DNA of 64,000 nucleotides from Pirellulaceae bacterium (GTDB lineage Bacteria > Planctomycetota > Planctomycetia > Pirellulales > Pirellulaceae): assembly GCA_022448645.1 (NCBI GenBank), contig JAKVBZ010000006.1, positions 1-64,000 of the forward strand. Direction: 5' to 3'. Of this stretch, positions 33,923 to 43,516 are shown piece by piece. The translations under genes were made by a program, and so were the position numbers. Position 1 is the stretch's first letter, and the number at the start of each line of letters is the position of its first letter. Under the pieces are notes generated by a model. The model did not search any database. It had not been told where the DNA came from and saw nothing but the letters and a program-made list of their open reading frames with translations.

Positions 33923-36900
33923 TTAGTTCGTAAAATCCTGCGCCGGTTCCGAATTGTTCTGGGGAATTGTTTCCTTTTGGCCGCTAGGGTTTAAATCCGG
34001 AAAGATGATATCTGGCTGTCCGTTTTCGAGCATTTGAAGATGCATATCGTTTTCGAACCCGATATCGCCGTGTAAAGCGAAGACGTCGGCCGCACACCAG
34101 CTCATTCGCGATATTTCAATTTGTCGAATTCGTTCGTTGTCTTCGGGCGTGCGAATGATGTGTGGCGTGAGAATAATCAGCAACTCCGATCTTCGAGAGA
34201 CATATCCGTCATAGCGGAATAGATGTTTTAAAATTGGCAGATCTCCCAGCAAAGGAACCTGTCGGTGAATCTCCTGCTTGTCCTGCGTGATCAGTCCGCC
34301 CAAGACAATGGTTTCTCCGTCCATCGCGCTGACTGTCGTCTGGGCGGTGGCCGTATCGACACGCGGAGAACGGATGACCGTTCCATCGACGGAAACCGCA
34401 ACAGGAATCCCCTCCACCTCCGGCCCCACACGTGATTTCTCGGAATCAATTTCCATGACGACCATACCATCTGGGCTGATGCGCGGAGTAACTCCCAGGA
34501 TCAAACCAACGTTCTCAAGGGTGACCGAATTGGACTGCCCATTCTCGTTGACGGTGGAACCAATGATGCGCGGAACTCGCTGCCCAACCTGAATGAACGC
34601 TGGCTGATTGTCGAGGGTACGAATCTGCGGCCGGCTGAGGATTTCGACACGGCGAGTTTCCTGCAATGCACGAATTAATACGCTGATATTCTGGTTGCTG
34701 GCCGATAATACAAGTCCGCCAAATCCGAGTTGTTCATTGCCGCGTCCGACTGCGAAGTTAGACAAACCCTGGGCACCAACAGTGGCGGCAGTCTCAATGG
34801 AAGCGTCACTACCACTATTGCCGAGTGGTCCGACACTGTTAAAAGCAAAACCTGGTACGTTGGTTGCGGATTGAATGACCTCCTGAATGGCAGTAACTAC
34901 GGTGTTACCCGACGGTACCTGAGTCGAATTCGTCGTTGTGATAAGGTCTCCCAACAAGCTACGGTCAAAAAGGACGGAGTCCTGCAAGCCGAGTTCGACG
35001 CCAAATTCGTCGGCATCGTTTAAGGCCACCTCCGCAATCAAAACCTGGATCATTACCTGAGGAGGCTCCTCGTCCAGTTTTTCGATAAGGGCTTCAACTT
35101 CTTCGAAGTAACGTGGTGTGGCCGCCAAAATCAGTTTATTGGCGACCGGCTCAGGCACGACGACGACTTCCGCCTCGATTTCCTGAAATGGATTGTCGGC
35201 ACCTGGGGCGGCCTCTTCCACTTGACGCCGACTGATGAGGAACTGATTCACTGCATTAGCAACGTCAATGGCAGGCGTGTTTTTTAACTGAAAAACAGCC
35301 GTCTTACGCTGAAGGGATGTGCTTTGATCAAGTTTGACCAACAAGGCTTCGACGATCCGCAAATCGCCTTCCGACCCTGTGGCGATAATGCTGTTGCTCC
35401 GCACATCAACCGAAAATCGCAATGGCGCCAGCGATGACTCACCGGAACTGCTGGACAGCTGAGGACCAACGATGTTCCCAAGTTGGGACGGCAGCAACGA
35501 ACGTAGCGTTTCGACCAGGCTGACGGCGTCACCATTCAAAATGCGAAACACCTTAATCTGGGCCTGGACGGCGGGCGAGTCGAGTTGTCGAATCAGCTCC
35601 GCAATCAGCTCCACGTTTTCCCGTGGACAGGAAACAATGATCGTATTATTGCGAGGATTCGGTGTAATTTGCACGTCGTCAAGATTCCCCGAGCGAAGAA
35701 TGCGTTGTCCTTCGGCATCGAACGTTTGTAATTCAAGAATCGCTGATCGATCTTCATTCTCGGCCGCCGACTGAATGGCTTGCTGGAGTGTCTCCGCGAC
35801 ATCGGCGGCCAGGGCATTCTCGATCTGGAAAATTCGTGCCTGATTGACCGTAGCGCTACCCGGACGGTCGAGTTGTTCGACGATCCGGTTCACTTCCTGC
35901 ATGTCACGCGGTGCGGCGTAAACGACCAACGAATTGGTGCGCGCGTCGACGGTTATCTGAACAACCGGTCCCAGTCCATCGCGATCGGCAAAAAATGTTT
36001 GGAGTGTCTTCTGCACCGCGTTTGCTGAGGCATGTCGCAAATGAAAGACAAAAGATTGTGTTTGCGATGCTACGGGCGAATCCAACTGTTCAATCAGTTC
36101 CACCATGGCGTTCACCGCCTCCCCCCAGCCGATGAGCAGCAAAGCATTGGGTTTTACCAAAGGAGTGACGTTAACCTGCCCTGCCCGGCCACTCACAAGA
36201 TCACTTCCCACTTGAGTTACGAGTGCCGCAACCGCCTCACTTTGCGCATGCCGCAGGTGATAGATCCGCACCTCTGGCTGAGTTTCCTGACTAACGCGTT
36301 CCAATTGCCGAATGATGGCTTCAAGCCGTTGCAAATCTTGGTCGCGGCCTCGTAAGATGATAACGTCGAGTTCTGGCAAGGACTCAATCTCAACACCTTC
36401 GAATTGCGGAAGTTCTTCTCGCAGCGGTGCTGTTCCGTTCGCCACATTCGCTGGAGGAACGGCTGGTTGTGTTGCCTTAGAATCTTCCTCCTGGTGCAAG
36501 TATCGCACGGGAGCGACCGGCCCGCCTGCCGGACTCGGACCGGCGTCCCTGGTATGTGCGTTCCAACTGGCAAGTGCCGGCTGGCTTTGTTGGGGCGTCA
36601 ACTCCACAATCTCCTTCAACGACCGGTGGTTTTCGCGTTGAACCCGAAACACGTGCGTACGGACCCCTGCTGTACGACTGTCGCTGGCCAATGCCTCGAT
36701 CAAGGTGGCAAGTTGACCAACCGGAACGACCGGACCACCAAGCAAAACTTCGCCTCGCCTACGGTCGAATTCAATCACCAGGTGCTGTGGTGACGGCTGC
36801 CGAAGGCTCAGCTGAAGTACCTCGCGCCCGTCACTCCATCCCACACTCAAACCGTGCCCGAAAATCCCAGACAGCTGCTGTTGCAGTCTGGATAATCTTT

Positions 36901-37489
36901 CTGGATGGACAACAACTAAGCGACCGGACCTATCGTTGCCGGCCAATTGGCGAGCTGCCTTTGGCAAAGGTTGCCGCGCCGGCGCGGCGGATGAACCCGC
37001 AGTTCGCATGAAGTTTTCGATGGCTTGATGAACATCCGGAACCGCTGTGACGGCCACTCTGCCATTTTTTTGATCAGCGGTCATGTGCAAACCAGCCTGA
37101 CCGAACATCTGGCGAAGTCGGTCTAAGAATTCCTGCTGTCGCTCAGGGACCACCTGGTAGAGGCGCATGGTCGGTGTGTGATTCGGGGGAAGACTTCCGG
37201 GCAGTAAACGCTGAATCGGCTGGTCAACTTCACGCAAGACACGCTTTGCGATAGCTTGAACGTCATCAGCGCCGCTGAGAAGGATGCGATTCTGTTTATG
37301 GTCGACGACGAGCTGAACATGAGGTGAGTCCGGCAACATCGGGCGCAGGAGACGTGACACCTCGTCCGCTGTCTTATACTGGCACGCATAAGCTTCAAAC
37401 TGTACCAAGTCCGACTGGGCGTCCACACGCGCACAGATAGACAGCGTAAGCGCAAAAATCAGAGCAACCTTAGTCCAAGGAAAGTGCAT
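33923..37489 (-). CDS. gspD: Large secretin GspD with about nine N domains
   Basis: 1188 residues, nearly twice the usual GspD length (about 650). After a signal peptide (VALIFALTLSICARVDAQ) it has roughly nine secretin N-type modules, recognisable by motifs such as QTQSFVFHLRHASANAVQKTL, VDARTNSLVVYAAPRDMQEV, ITPNPRNNTIIVSCPRENVE, VDVRSNSIIATGSEGDLRIV. The pore domain begins at MIQVLIAEVALNDADEFGVELG (about residue 845) and ends with ELLIILTPHIIRTPEDNERIRQ. Extra N modules would lengthen the periplasmic chamber. An Asp/Pro tail (FPDLNPSGQKETIPQN) follows. It is separated from the gspM-like gene by 332 bp, so it may also have its own promoter. Confidence 0.93.
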   Translation of the reverse strand: MHFPWTKVALIFALTLSICARVDAQSDLVQFEAYACQYKTADEVSRLLRPMLPDSPHVQLVVDHKQNRILLSGADDVQAIAKRVLREVDQPIQRLLPGSLPPNHTPTMRLYQVVPERQQEFLDRLRQMFGQAGLHMTADQKNGRVAVTAVPDVHQAIENFMRTAGSSAAPARQPLPKAARQLAGNDRSGRLVVVHPERLSRLQQQLSGIFGHGLSVGWSDGREVLQLSLRQPSPQHLVIEFDRRRGEVLLGGPVVPVGQLATLIEALASDSRTAGVRTHVFRVQRENHRSLKEIVELTPQQSQPALASWNAHTRDAGPSPAGGPVAPVRYLHQEEDSKATQPAVPPANVANGTAPLREELPQFEGVEIESLPELDVIILRGRDQDLQRLEAIIRQLERVSQETQPEVRIYHLRHAQSEAVAALVTQVGSDLVSGRAGQVNVTPLVKPNALLLIGWGEAVNAMVELIEQLDSPVASQTQSFVFHLRHASANAVQKTLQTFFADRDGLGPVVQITVDARTNSLVVYAAPRDMQEVNRIVEQLDRPGSATVNQARIFQIENALAADVAETLQQAIQSAAENEDRSAILELQTFDAEGQRILRSGNLDDVQITPNPRNNTIIVSCPRENVELIAELIRQLDSPAVQAQIKVFRILNGDAVSLVETLRSLLPSQLGNIVGPQLSSSSGESSLAPLRFSVDVRSNSIIATGSEGDLRIVEALLVKLDQSTSLQRKTAVFQLKNTPAIDVANAVNQFLISRRQVEEAAPGADNPFQEIEAEVVVVPEPVANKLILAATPRYFEEVEALIEKLDEEPPQVMIQVLIAEVALNDADEFGVELGLQDSVLFDRSLLGDLITTTNSTQVPSGNTVVTAIQEVIQSATNVPGFAFNSVGPLGNSGSDASIETAATVGAQGLSNFAVGRGNEQLGFGGLVLSASNQNISVLIRALQETRRVEILSRPQIRTLDNQPAFIQVGQRVPRIIGSTVNENGQSNSVTLENVGLILGVTPRISPDGMVVMEIDSEKSRVGPEVEGIPVAVSVDGTVIRSPRVDTATAQTTVSAMDGETIVLGGLITQDKQEIHRQVPLLGDLPILKHLFRYDGYVSRRSELLIILTPHIIRTPEDNERIRQIEISRMSWCAADVFALHGDIGFENDMHLQMLENGQPDIIFPDLNPSGQKETIPQNNSEPAQDFTN

Positions 37490-37821
37490 TCGACGTGTTT
37501 TTCAGTCAACAATTGATTTGCTGTTGCTGCGAATGCAGCGTCGCGACCAAAATTCGAGTGAATGTTGTAATTTGTGTGTGCCTGCTGTAGGACGGACGTG
37601 CAATCACCTGGATGGATTACATTCCCTTGCGTTGCGGCTTCGCCGCCTTCGGAGAAGAGGCGGGTACGCTAGTCGAACGAACAATCTGTGTCAATGCTGG
37701 GCTGAGACACCCCCATCATCCAGACCTTGAATGAAATGATACACAGACCGGTTCGCACCTCATGATCATGCCAAAGGAAGCTTGCAAATTCGCTGCGCCA
37801 TTGCGGCGTTCTTCGGTCTTG
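37490..37821. other. Gap between gspD and the gspM/C-like gene
   Basis: 332 bp inside operon B without a supported gene. A GC-rich segment (37628-37670) contains short inverted motifs (GGCTTCGCCGCC). It may hold a promoter for gspD and the lipoprotein; no clear site was identified. Confidence 0.4.
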
Positions 37822-38766
37822 CTACTCAGCGGTTGGTGCTAGCGGTAGCATCGCCTTGGGCTTTTCCAGCGACGCACTCATGTCATGAATTGACTTTCCC
37901 AACGGGAGGTGAATGATCGCACCATCGACTTCGACCAACGCCAGCTCCGGTTGGATGTCAATCACTCGTACTTCATGCGCCAGGAGAGAAAGCGATTCTC
38001 CACGCTGAATCCGTTGCGTTCGTTTTTCTGATCCCAGGGAAAACCAGGCTTCGGGAGTCCCTGCCCGATCGAATGTGACCGCCGTCAACACCGCCTGCCG
38101 CAGCTCGGAGTCACCCCGGTGTAAGAACAGATTGCGACGGGCGATTGACCGATAGGCTTCCCAATCATCAAAAGCAAGACGATTCACCGTTTCTTTGGGG
38201 AGCCCATCCGATCGTTCACAGCGAGTCAAACTGAGTGCTTCAATACTTGTCGTGACATCAAGTTGCGTGCCACCAGCCACCGGGTTGAGCGCAAGACTCC
38301 GAATCTTCTGCAGGTGGCCTGCTTGATAAAAGCTGAACAGCAGCTGAGTTATCTGCTGAAGCGTGCCGCGCCCGCGCACGGAAAACGGATAGCGTTTACC
38401 AATTTCCTTCGGCTTTTTTTTGTCGCGACCCCTGACGGTAATGGGAACAGCTGCGCCGGAGTCGACGGCCGGTTGCTCCAAACCCGCCTCTTCCACAAGA
38501 ATCAACAACCATTCTTGGTAGCGGGCACGGGCCAACTCTTCGTCATGGGGCAGGGAAAACTGTTCCAAAGCAAGTAACTCGTCGGCTGCCGCTGCAGATT
38601 GAAAAATGACGTCCTCAGCCTTCTGAACCTCTTTTCTCAATCGGCTCAATGTGCGATCCCGCTTTCCGGCCGGTTCTTCGACGAAAGCCCGGTAGCTTTG
38701 GTCACCCAACAAGGCAATTCCGACAATCACCAGGGCTGCGACAAGAAGATTCGCGCGAGCATTCAT
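37822..38766 (-). CDS. PilO/GspM-like protein with a GspC-like C-terminus
   Basis: 314 residues. One N-terminal membrane helix (LLVAALVIVGIALLG), a coiled coil (DRTLSRLRKEVQKAEDVIFQSAAAADELLAL), a ferredoxin-like domain (FSVRGRGTLQQITQLLFSFYQAGHLQKIRSLAL) and a small beta domain (ARRNLFLHRGD, RIQRGESLSLLAHEVRVIDIQPELALVEVDG), which resembles the HR domain of GspC/PilP. One chain therefore seems to combine GspM and GspC roles, linking the GspL platform to the secretin. No separate gspC was seen in operon B. Its ATG overlaps the gspL stop by 4 bp (ATGA). Confidence 0.7.
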   Translation of the reverse strand: MNARANLLVAALVIVGIALLGDQSYRAFVEEPAGKRDRTLSRLRKEVQKAEDVIFQSAAAADELLALEQFSLPHDEELARARYQEWLLILVEEAGLEQPAVDSGAAVPITVRGRDKKKPKEIGKRYPFSVRGRGTLQQITQLLFSFYQAGHLQKIRSLALNPVAGGTQLDVTTSIEALSLTRCERSDGLPKETVNRLAFDDWEAYRSIARRNLFLHRGDSELRQAVLTAVTFDRAGTPEAWFSLGSEKRTQRIQRGESLSLLAHEVRVIDIQPELALVEVDGAIIHLPLGKSIHDMSASLEKPKAMLPLAPTAE

Positions 38767-40325
38767 TCGAACGTCCTCTCCTTATCGGAATCATTTTCCG
38801 TCAAGACCGGCCGTGTCCCAGTTTGAGGTTGTTCGCTGTCTACCTTCGTTTGATCGAATGGCTCTGCTGATCCTTTCTGGGGCAGGGAATCCGGTATCGA
38901 GGTTGGGGGCACGTCGTCCGGAATGAACACAATGCGAGTCTCAAAATGCCATGGTAGATCCGTTTTTCCGGCGGTTTCTGAGACGCGTTTGCTACTCACT
39001 GAACGCTGTTCGTTTCGCAAGGCGTCCTCAAGACCGGCGACAACCTCCGGTCTACTAACCTGTACGTCCATGTCAATCACACCGTTGCGCTGAGAATCGG
39101 CGGACATATTTATCGTGCGAATCAACGCCTCGTGACGTGATGGCAATCGTTCGGACAATTCCCGAAGCTCGTCGAGCCAGACGATATCATCTGTTCTCCA
39201 GAGGTGAATCGCATCCACCACATCTTGCTGCTCGAGAGCTTTATTGGCGCGCTTGGTTAACTGACTGAGCCGATCCCTTTGTTTGTCGATGGCGTTGATC
39301 TGTTCGGCACGATCTTGCCAAACCAAACTCCCCAGTATCAAAAGCACCGTTGCGGCGAGCGTCCCCCAAAACGCGATTCGCCGTAGGAGGCCCGGCTGCG
39401 TCACCGCCTGACGCGGGTGCAGCAGATCCAATTCCAACCCGCATCCGTTCCACGCACACGCGGTGCCAACCAGGTTCGCGTATCGTGAGGAATGCTTGAC
39501 GGCGATATCTGTTTCGACTTGGTCGACCGGGTTGACAACCGACACGGACAGGGAGAGCCGCTCCGAAATCACTTTGGCAAGTTGTTGGTGCTCCTCAACG
39601 TCACCGATCAGATATAGGCGGGTGGATCCGTCGTCCGGCCGATGCTCAATGGCCAACGTACGACGAATCTCCTCGCTCAGCCGTTCTGCAAGCGAATCTT
39701 CTTCTTCCATCGAACGCGGGATGGTACGAAAACCGAGTGGTCGTCCATTTGCTTGAACTGCCAAATCGATGTCGTGGTCGCTTGTCGTGATCACAACGGC
39801 TGTGGGCGCAGGTCGCCTGGAGATTTGCTTCAACAGATGCCCCGCTCCAAAACCACCGAAGGTGACTGCACACAAGTTGGTGCCGGCCGATTTGAATCCG
39901 GCTGTTAACGCGTCAAGTGATTTTTCGTCGCACGAAAATGCCAAGGTCTCCGATGCATCATCAGCCTCCCGGGTGACAATAAAGTCGCTCACATAGGACA
40001 GACCGGCATCATCAGTTTCCTGGATTACGGCATGTTTTACTAATTCTGGTAACTCAGCGGCTGTCGCTGGCGGCAAGTTTAGTGAGGTGACGTCCAATTC
40101 CGCGCGCGGCAAAAGGACGACCGCTTGCCGAAAGCGAAGATTGCGCGAAGCGGCGTGTGCATGCAGCTGCTCCACCAGGGGCTGCTGGTCGTCCGTCTGG
40201 AATGAACCCACGTCCACGACGCGGGGAACCGATTGACTGCGGGAAACGAGCAGGTAACGGCAAATGGGGCGGGTCCATTGGACGAAAAGGCAAGTCTTCT
40301 TCGAAACTATCAGTTGTTTTAACAT
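38763..40325 (-). CDS. gspL: GspL/PilM-like platform protein, operon B
   Basis: 520 residues from the ATG at 40325. The open frame extends upstream to 40442, into the end of gspK, but the true N-terminus MLKQLIVSKKTCLFVQWTRP starts 7 bp after the gspK stop. The first ~290 residues are an actin-like cytoplasmic domain (LLVSRSQSVPRVVDVGSFQ, LPELVKHAVIQETDDAG). A membrane helix (LLRRIAFWGTLAATVLLILGSLVW) and a periplasmic coiled coil plus ferredoxin fold follow (DIHLWRTDDIVWLDELRELSERLPS). A Pro/Asp/Glu-rich tail ends the protein. It recruits GspE. Confidence 0.8.
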   Translation of the reverse strand: MLKQLIVSKKTCLFVQWTRPICRYLLVSRSQSVPRVVDVGSFQTDDQQPLVEQLHAHAASRNLRFRQAVVLLPRAELDVTSLNLPPATAAELPELVKHAVIQETDDAGLSYVSDFIVTREADDASETLAFSCDEKSLDALTAGFKSAGTNLCAVTFGGFGAGHLLKQISRRPAPTAVVITTSDHDIDLAVQANGRPLGFRTIPRSMEEEDSLAERLSEEIRRTLAIEHRPDDGSTRLYLIGDVEEHQQLAKVISERLSLSVSVVNPVDQVETDIAVKHSSRYANLVGTACAWNGCGLELDLLHPRQAVTQPGLLRRIAFWGTLAATVLLILGSLVWQDRAEQINAIDKQRDRLSQLTKRANKALEQQDVVDAIHLWRTDDIVWLDELRELSERLPSRHEALIRTINMSADSQRNGVIDMDVQVSRPEVVAGLEDALRNEQRSVSSKRVSETAGKTDLPWHFETRIVFIPDDVPPTSIPDSLPQKGSAEPFDQTKVDSEQPQTGTRPVLTENDSDKERTFE

Positions 40326-40332
40326 CTTCGGC

Positions 40333-41853
40333 TCAATTGCCGGTTGCGAGCAAACTGTCGGCCGCTTTCCAATCAGCGGGCAACTCTTTAGGCTCCAGTT
40401 CACGAAAAAAAACTTGGCGGGCAACTCCCTCCGTGGCATCAATCACGGCCTCACACCGATATGCCAGAGACCTCCCAGCAAGGCATCCCCAAAACTCGGC
40501 TCTGTAAACATCCCCACCAGCCGTGATATTGGGCAGTAATTCTCGCATCCTCGGGACATCAACGATACCCTCCGTCAACAACCAGATACCATGGTGCCTT
40601 CCAAACGTGGCGTTGTCTCCCATCGTTCTCGCCGCCAGGATCCTCTCGGCTAGGCTGTCATCAACACCCGGAATCGCCAGCAACACCTCTCGGCAAGCTC
40701 GATTGATGTTAATCCGTCCCTCTAATCTTGTCTCCGCAGTGACTGTGATTTGATCGACGAGTTCTGGAAGCTGGCTCTGCATCATCTGAGGTTCACTGGA
40801 AAACGGGCTGGCAATTGCCAGCGAATCGTGGCCGCCAGGAACAGCCACGCGGACGTCCAAGAGGTCTAAAGGACTTTCAATGCGATACTGGGCGGGCTGT
40901 GAAAAGTCAATGGTCAGATCTCCGGCAGTTTTCTGTTTAGCAGACGTCGAGATGTCACCGGTCAGACTCGGACCGAATTGGCGAAAAAGAACGATAAAGT
41001 TTGCCCATGCGACCGGCAGCCGCTCAACCAGACGCTGGTGAAGCAGATCGAGTTGGTTATCATTCACCAAGACACGTGGCTCGCCATGGAGATTCTCGTT
41101 GCGTTCCCCGCTACAGACAGTCACGAGCCGTACCCACGGTTGATCGGCGTCTAGGGCCGAAATGCTCTGCGCTCTACCGTTTGGTGGTACTTCAGTTTTT
41201 CTACCGAACAGGCGTGCGGCGTCCACGCCCCGCACGAGTAATAGTTCCTCCAGGTCTAAAGGCCTTCCGTTCCGCGGGCGGATGGGTGTCGACAGAGAAG
41301 CATAGGCATCAAACTCGGCACCCTCGAAACGGAGATGCGAATCTCTATCTACCCAGTCCAGCAGGGCGTCAGCGATGGTGGCCTCCATTCCAGGAAATCG
41401 CATCAGCGCCTCACGTCCTGAGCCAGGTTTCTGTTCGTCCCATTCAATAAGCTTCAAAAGACTTAACTTGGCCGATTCGTTCTCGGCGCCAAAATGCGTG
41501 GTCTGCGCTTGGTGATTTGTTGAGTCTTCTGGGGAGATGACGAAGGCAATGGGAATATCTTCGGTTTCTAAGTTCATATCCTCGTCAAGGACAATACCGC
41601 CAAACACATCCGGGTTTTCCGCTACATCCCCCAGACCTTGCCGCTGGCTACGGGGCAGCGCGAGAATCGCCGCCAACAAATCACGAGCAGAGAACGCCGC
41701 CTGCTGTGCGATCAGGTGGTCGCCACTGGACCGGGCTGCGGCGTTCTCGGTCTGCATTGACAGCAAGTATTCGTAAGCCGCCAAACCCATCAGCAGTACA
41801 AGAACCAGCACAACGACTAGCACCATGCCTGATCTGTTCTGTCGCGTACACAT
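40333..41853 (-). CDS. gspK: Minor pseudopilin GspK
   Basis: 506 residues from the ATG at 41853 (frame open to 41925). The prepilin leader is MCTRQNRSG and the mature N-terminus is MVLVVVLVLVLLMGLAAYEYLL. The Glu at +5 seen in other pseudopilins is missing, as is typical of GspK. Two helix-hairpin-helix-type segments are visible (DLEELLLVRGVDAARLFG, CREVLLAIPGVDDSLAERILAAR), again typical. GspK caps the pseudopilus tip with GspI and GspJ. It is longer than the usual ~330 residues because of an insertion before the second HhH segment. It starts 2 bp after the gspJ stop. Confidence 0.88.
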   Translation of the reverse strand: MCTRQNRSGMVLVVVLVLVLLMGLAAYEYLLSMQTENAAARSSGDHLIAQQAAFSARDLLAAILALPRSQRQGLGDVAENPDVFGGIVLDEDMNLETEDIPIAFVISPEDSTNHQAQTTHFGAENESAKLSLLKLIEWDEQKPGSGREALMRFPGMEATIADALLDWVDRDSHLRFEGAEFDAYASLSTPIRPRNGRPLDLEELLLVRGVDAARLFGRKTEVPPNGRAQSISALDADQPWVRLVTVCSGERNENLHGEPRVLVNDNQLDLLHQRLVERLPVAWANFIVLFRQFGPSLTGDISTSAKQKTAGDLTIDFSQPAQYRIESPLDLLDVRVAVPGGHDSLAIASPFSSEPQMMQSQLPELVDQITVTAETRLEGRININRACREVLLAIPGVDDSLAERILAARTMGDNATFGRHHGIWLLTEGIVDVPRMRELLPNITAGGDVYRAEFWGCLAGRSLAYRCEAVIDATEGVARQVFFRELEPKELPADWKAADSLLATGN

Positions 41854-41855
41854 GC

Positions 41856-42941
41856 TCACGGTGCCATCACCTCCACTTTCTCTCCAGCCAGCTTTGCTGC
41901 AACGACGGCATCTTCTGAGGGCCATGCTACAGCAACGGCAATCACAAAACGATATGCGGCTTGATTTTGTAACATGCCTGCAGTGTCAGGAAAGTATTCG
42001 GTGTCGACAGCGGCACGACTACTTACTGGCGAGACGTCGACTTGTGATGGGGACGAAGGTCGCTGTCTCTCGATCATCTCATCCTCCCCCTCTATTTTCA
42101 GGTCGAACGCGAGTTCCACAGCAGCGGGTAAACGACCGGTAACCTGGCTGTCCCACTGACTTAACCAAAGAGTGCCATCAAAATATCGGAAACGCAGTGA
42201 GGCCACTTCGGGAACGAAATCGCGATTTCCCCATTGGGGTGGGGCGTCTGGCACCGTCGACTCGACGACCGTCAGCGCCGTAACAACTTGTGGATCGGAT
42301 CGCTTTTCCTGCCACAAAACCCAAGGCTCCACGTATCGGGTCAACCCAGAGGCTTGATCTTCGCGAGGCAGCACGACACCTGGTTGATCCTCAACATCAA
42401 GCGGAAAGAGCGAATCGTGAGCCTTCCAATCATACGCCACCACGTCATACACAGTTTCAATTCCAAGTTCATCGGCCGAGGCAACCGTTTGCTTGCGACG
42501 GGTTGAACGTACGATAAAGTGGAGACTCGTTTCACTACCGACCAGCGTACCTCCCGGCGGTAGTGAGACAGGTTCATCGAATGTTTCCGCCGTCGACTCG
42601 GATGCGACTGACCTCGTTGAGTTGGCCCCGATCGCCGGCACGACGATGTGGTGCAGGTCAGCGCGCAGTTGTCGCATCAAGGACCGTACGAGTTGCAATT
42701 CGGTCGCCTTTTCCGCACCTCTGTCATTTAACTTGGAGTAAACACCAAAGAGCGACCAGACAAGCAGCATCAAGGTTGCAACTGAGGCGGATGCAATGAT
42801 CAACTCCAAGAGGCTAAATCCTCGCGTGGCCAAAACTTCTTTTGCTACCACCACTTCGTGACTGAAATGCGCAACTTCAAAAGGTGTATGTGACCTTCCT
42901 TGAGAGCTTCGCTCGCTCCTGGCTTGTACACGACAATTCAT
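41856..42941 (-). CDS. gspJ: Minor pseudopilin GspJ
   Basis: 361 residues, longer than the usual ~200. The prepilin N-terminus is ATRG followed by FSLLELIIASASVATLMLLVWSLF (Gly -1, Glu +5). The region SLRFRYFDGTLWLSQWDSQVTGRLPAAVELAFDL is the GspJ hallmark. The leader before the cleavage site is about 40 residues, unusually long. The ATG overlaps the gspI stop by 4 bp (ATGA). Confidence 0.88.
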   Translation of the reverse strand: MNCRVQARSERSSQGRSHTPFEVAHFSHEVVVAKEVLATRGFSLLELIIASASVATLMLLVWSLFGVYSKLNDRGAEKATELQLVRSLMRQLRADLHHIVVPAIGANSTRSVASESTAETFDEPVSLPPGGTLVGSETSLHFIVRSTRRKQTVASADELGIETVYDVVAYDWKAHDSLFPLDVEDQPGVVLPREDQASGLTRYVEPWVLWQEKRSDPQVVTALTVVESTVPDAPPQWGNRDFVPEVASLRFRYFDGTLWLSQWDSQVTGRLPAAVELAFDLKIEGEDEMIERQRPSSPSQVDVSPVSSRAAVDTEYFPDTAGMLQNQAAYRFVIAVAVAWPSEDAVVAAKLAGEKVEVMAP

Positions 42942-43447
42942 GGCGAGTTTGACGATGCGAGTCCATCGGTGTAGGGCTTATCACTGACATCTGTTCTGTG
43001 GGGCATACCAGCGTCGACGGCTGGGTGACGCATCCAACGGACCAGCGAAAATACCGCGCTTGGCGCCGTGGTATCAGGCGCGTCCATCTTGTTGCGTTCT
43101 GGAGTCTGCTGAATCAAGACTCGAACACTCACCAGACCTGCGATCTCCAAAGGCGCCCATTCGACCGTCAAGCTCCAATCGGGGTAGCCTTCCAGCGGCT
43201 CGTTCTCAACCGCTTGAAGTTGCGCGGAATCGACAATCAGTTCGTCCAGTTTGGACTGGCACAGCATTTGTGCGAGAACACGTCGCTCCGCTCGCTTCGT
43301 GTGTCGCTCGCCAGTGGAAAACAAGCTCAACAACAGAACCGTACTAGTGGCAAGGATTCCGGTGGCAATGATGACTTCAAGCAGCGAAAAACCGCGCATC
43401 TTGCAGCAGCGACCAGACGAGCTGCAGGATCGGTGAACGCTCAACAT
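42938..43447 (-). CDS. gspI: Minor pseudopilin GspI
   Basis: 169 residues from the ATG at 43447 (an in-frame TTG at 43480 is less likely). Leader ends CCKMRG; mature start FSLLEVIIATGILATSTVLLLSLF (Gly -1, Glu +5). The segment RRVLAQMLCQSKLDELI and the strand WSLTVEWAPLEIAGLVSVRVLI are typical of GspI. It ends 4 bp into gspJ, so they are translationally coupled. Confidence 0.85.
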   Translation of the reverse strand: MLSVHRSCSSSGRCCKMRGFSLLEVIIATGILATSTVLLLSLFSTGERHTKRAERRVLAQMLCQSKLDELIVDSAQLQAVENEPLEGYPDWSLTVEWAPLEIAGLVSVRVLIQQTPERNKMDAPDTTAPSAVFSLVRWMRHPAVDAGMPHRTDVSDKPYTDGLASSNSP

Positions 43448-43516
43448 TTCTACCCGTCTCTGCTTTTTAAAATCTACCAAAGGGATTCAATCTGCCGTCT
43501 GGCGAAAACACATCTT

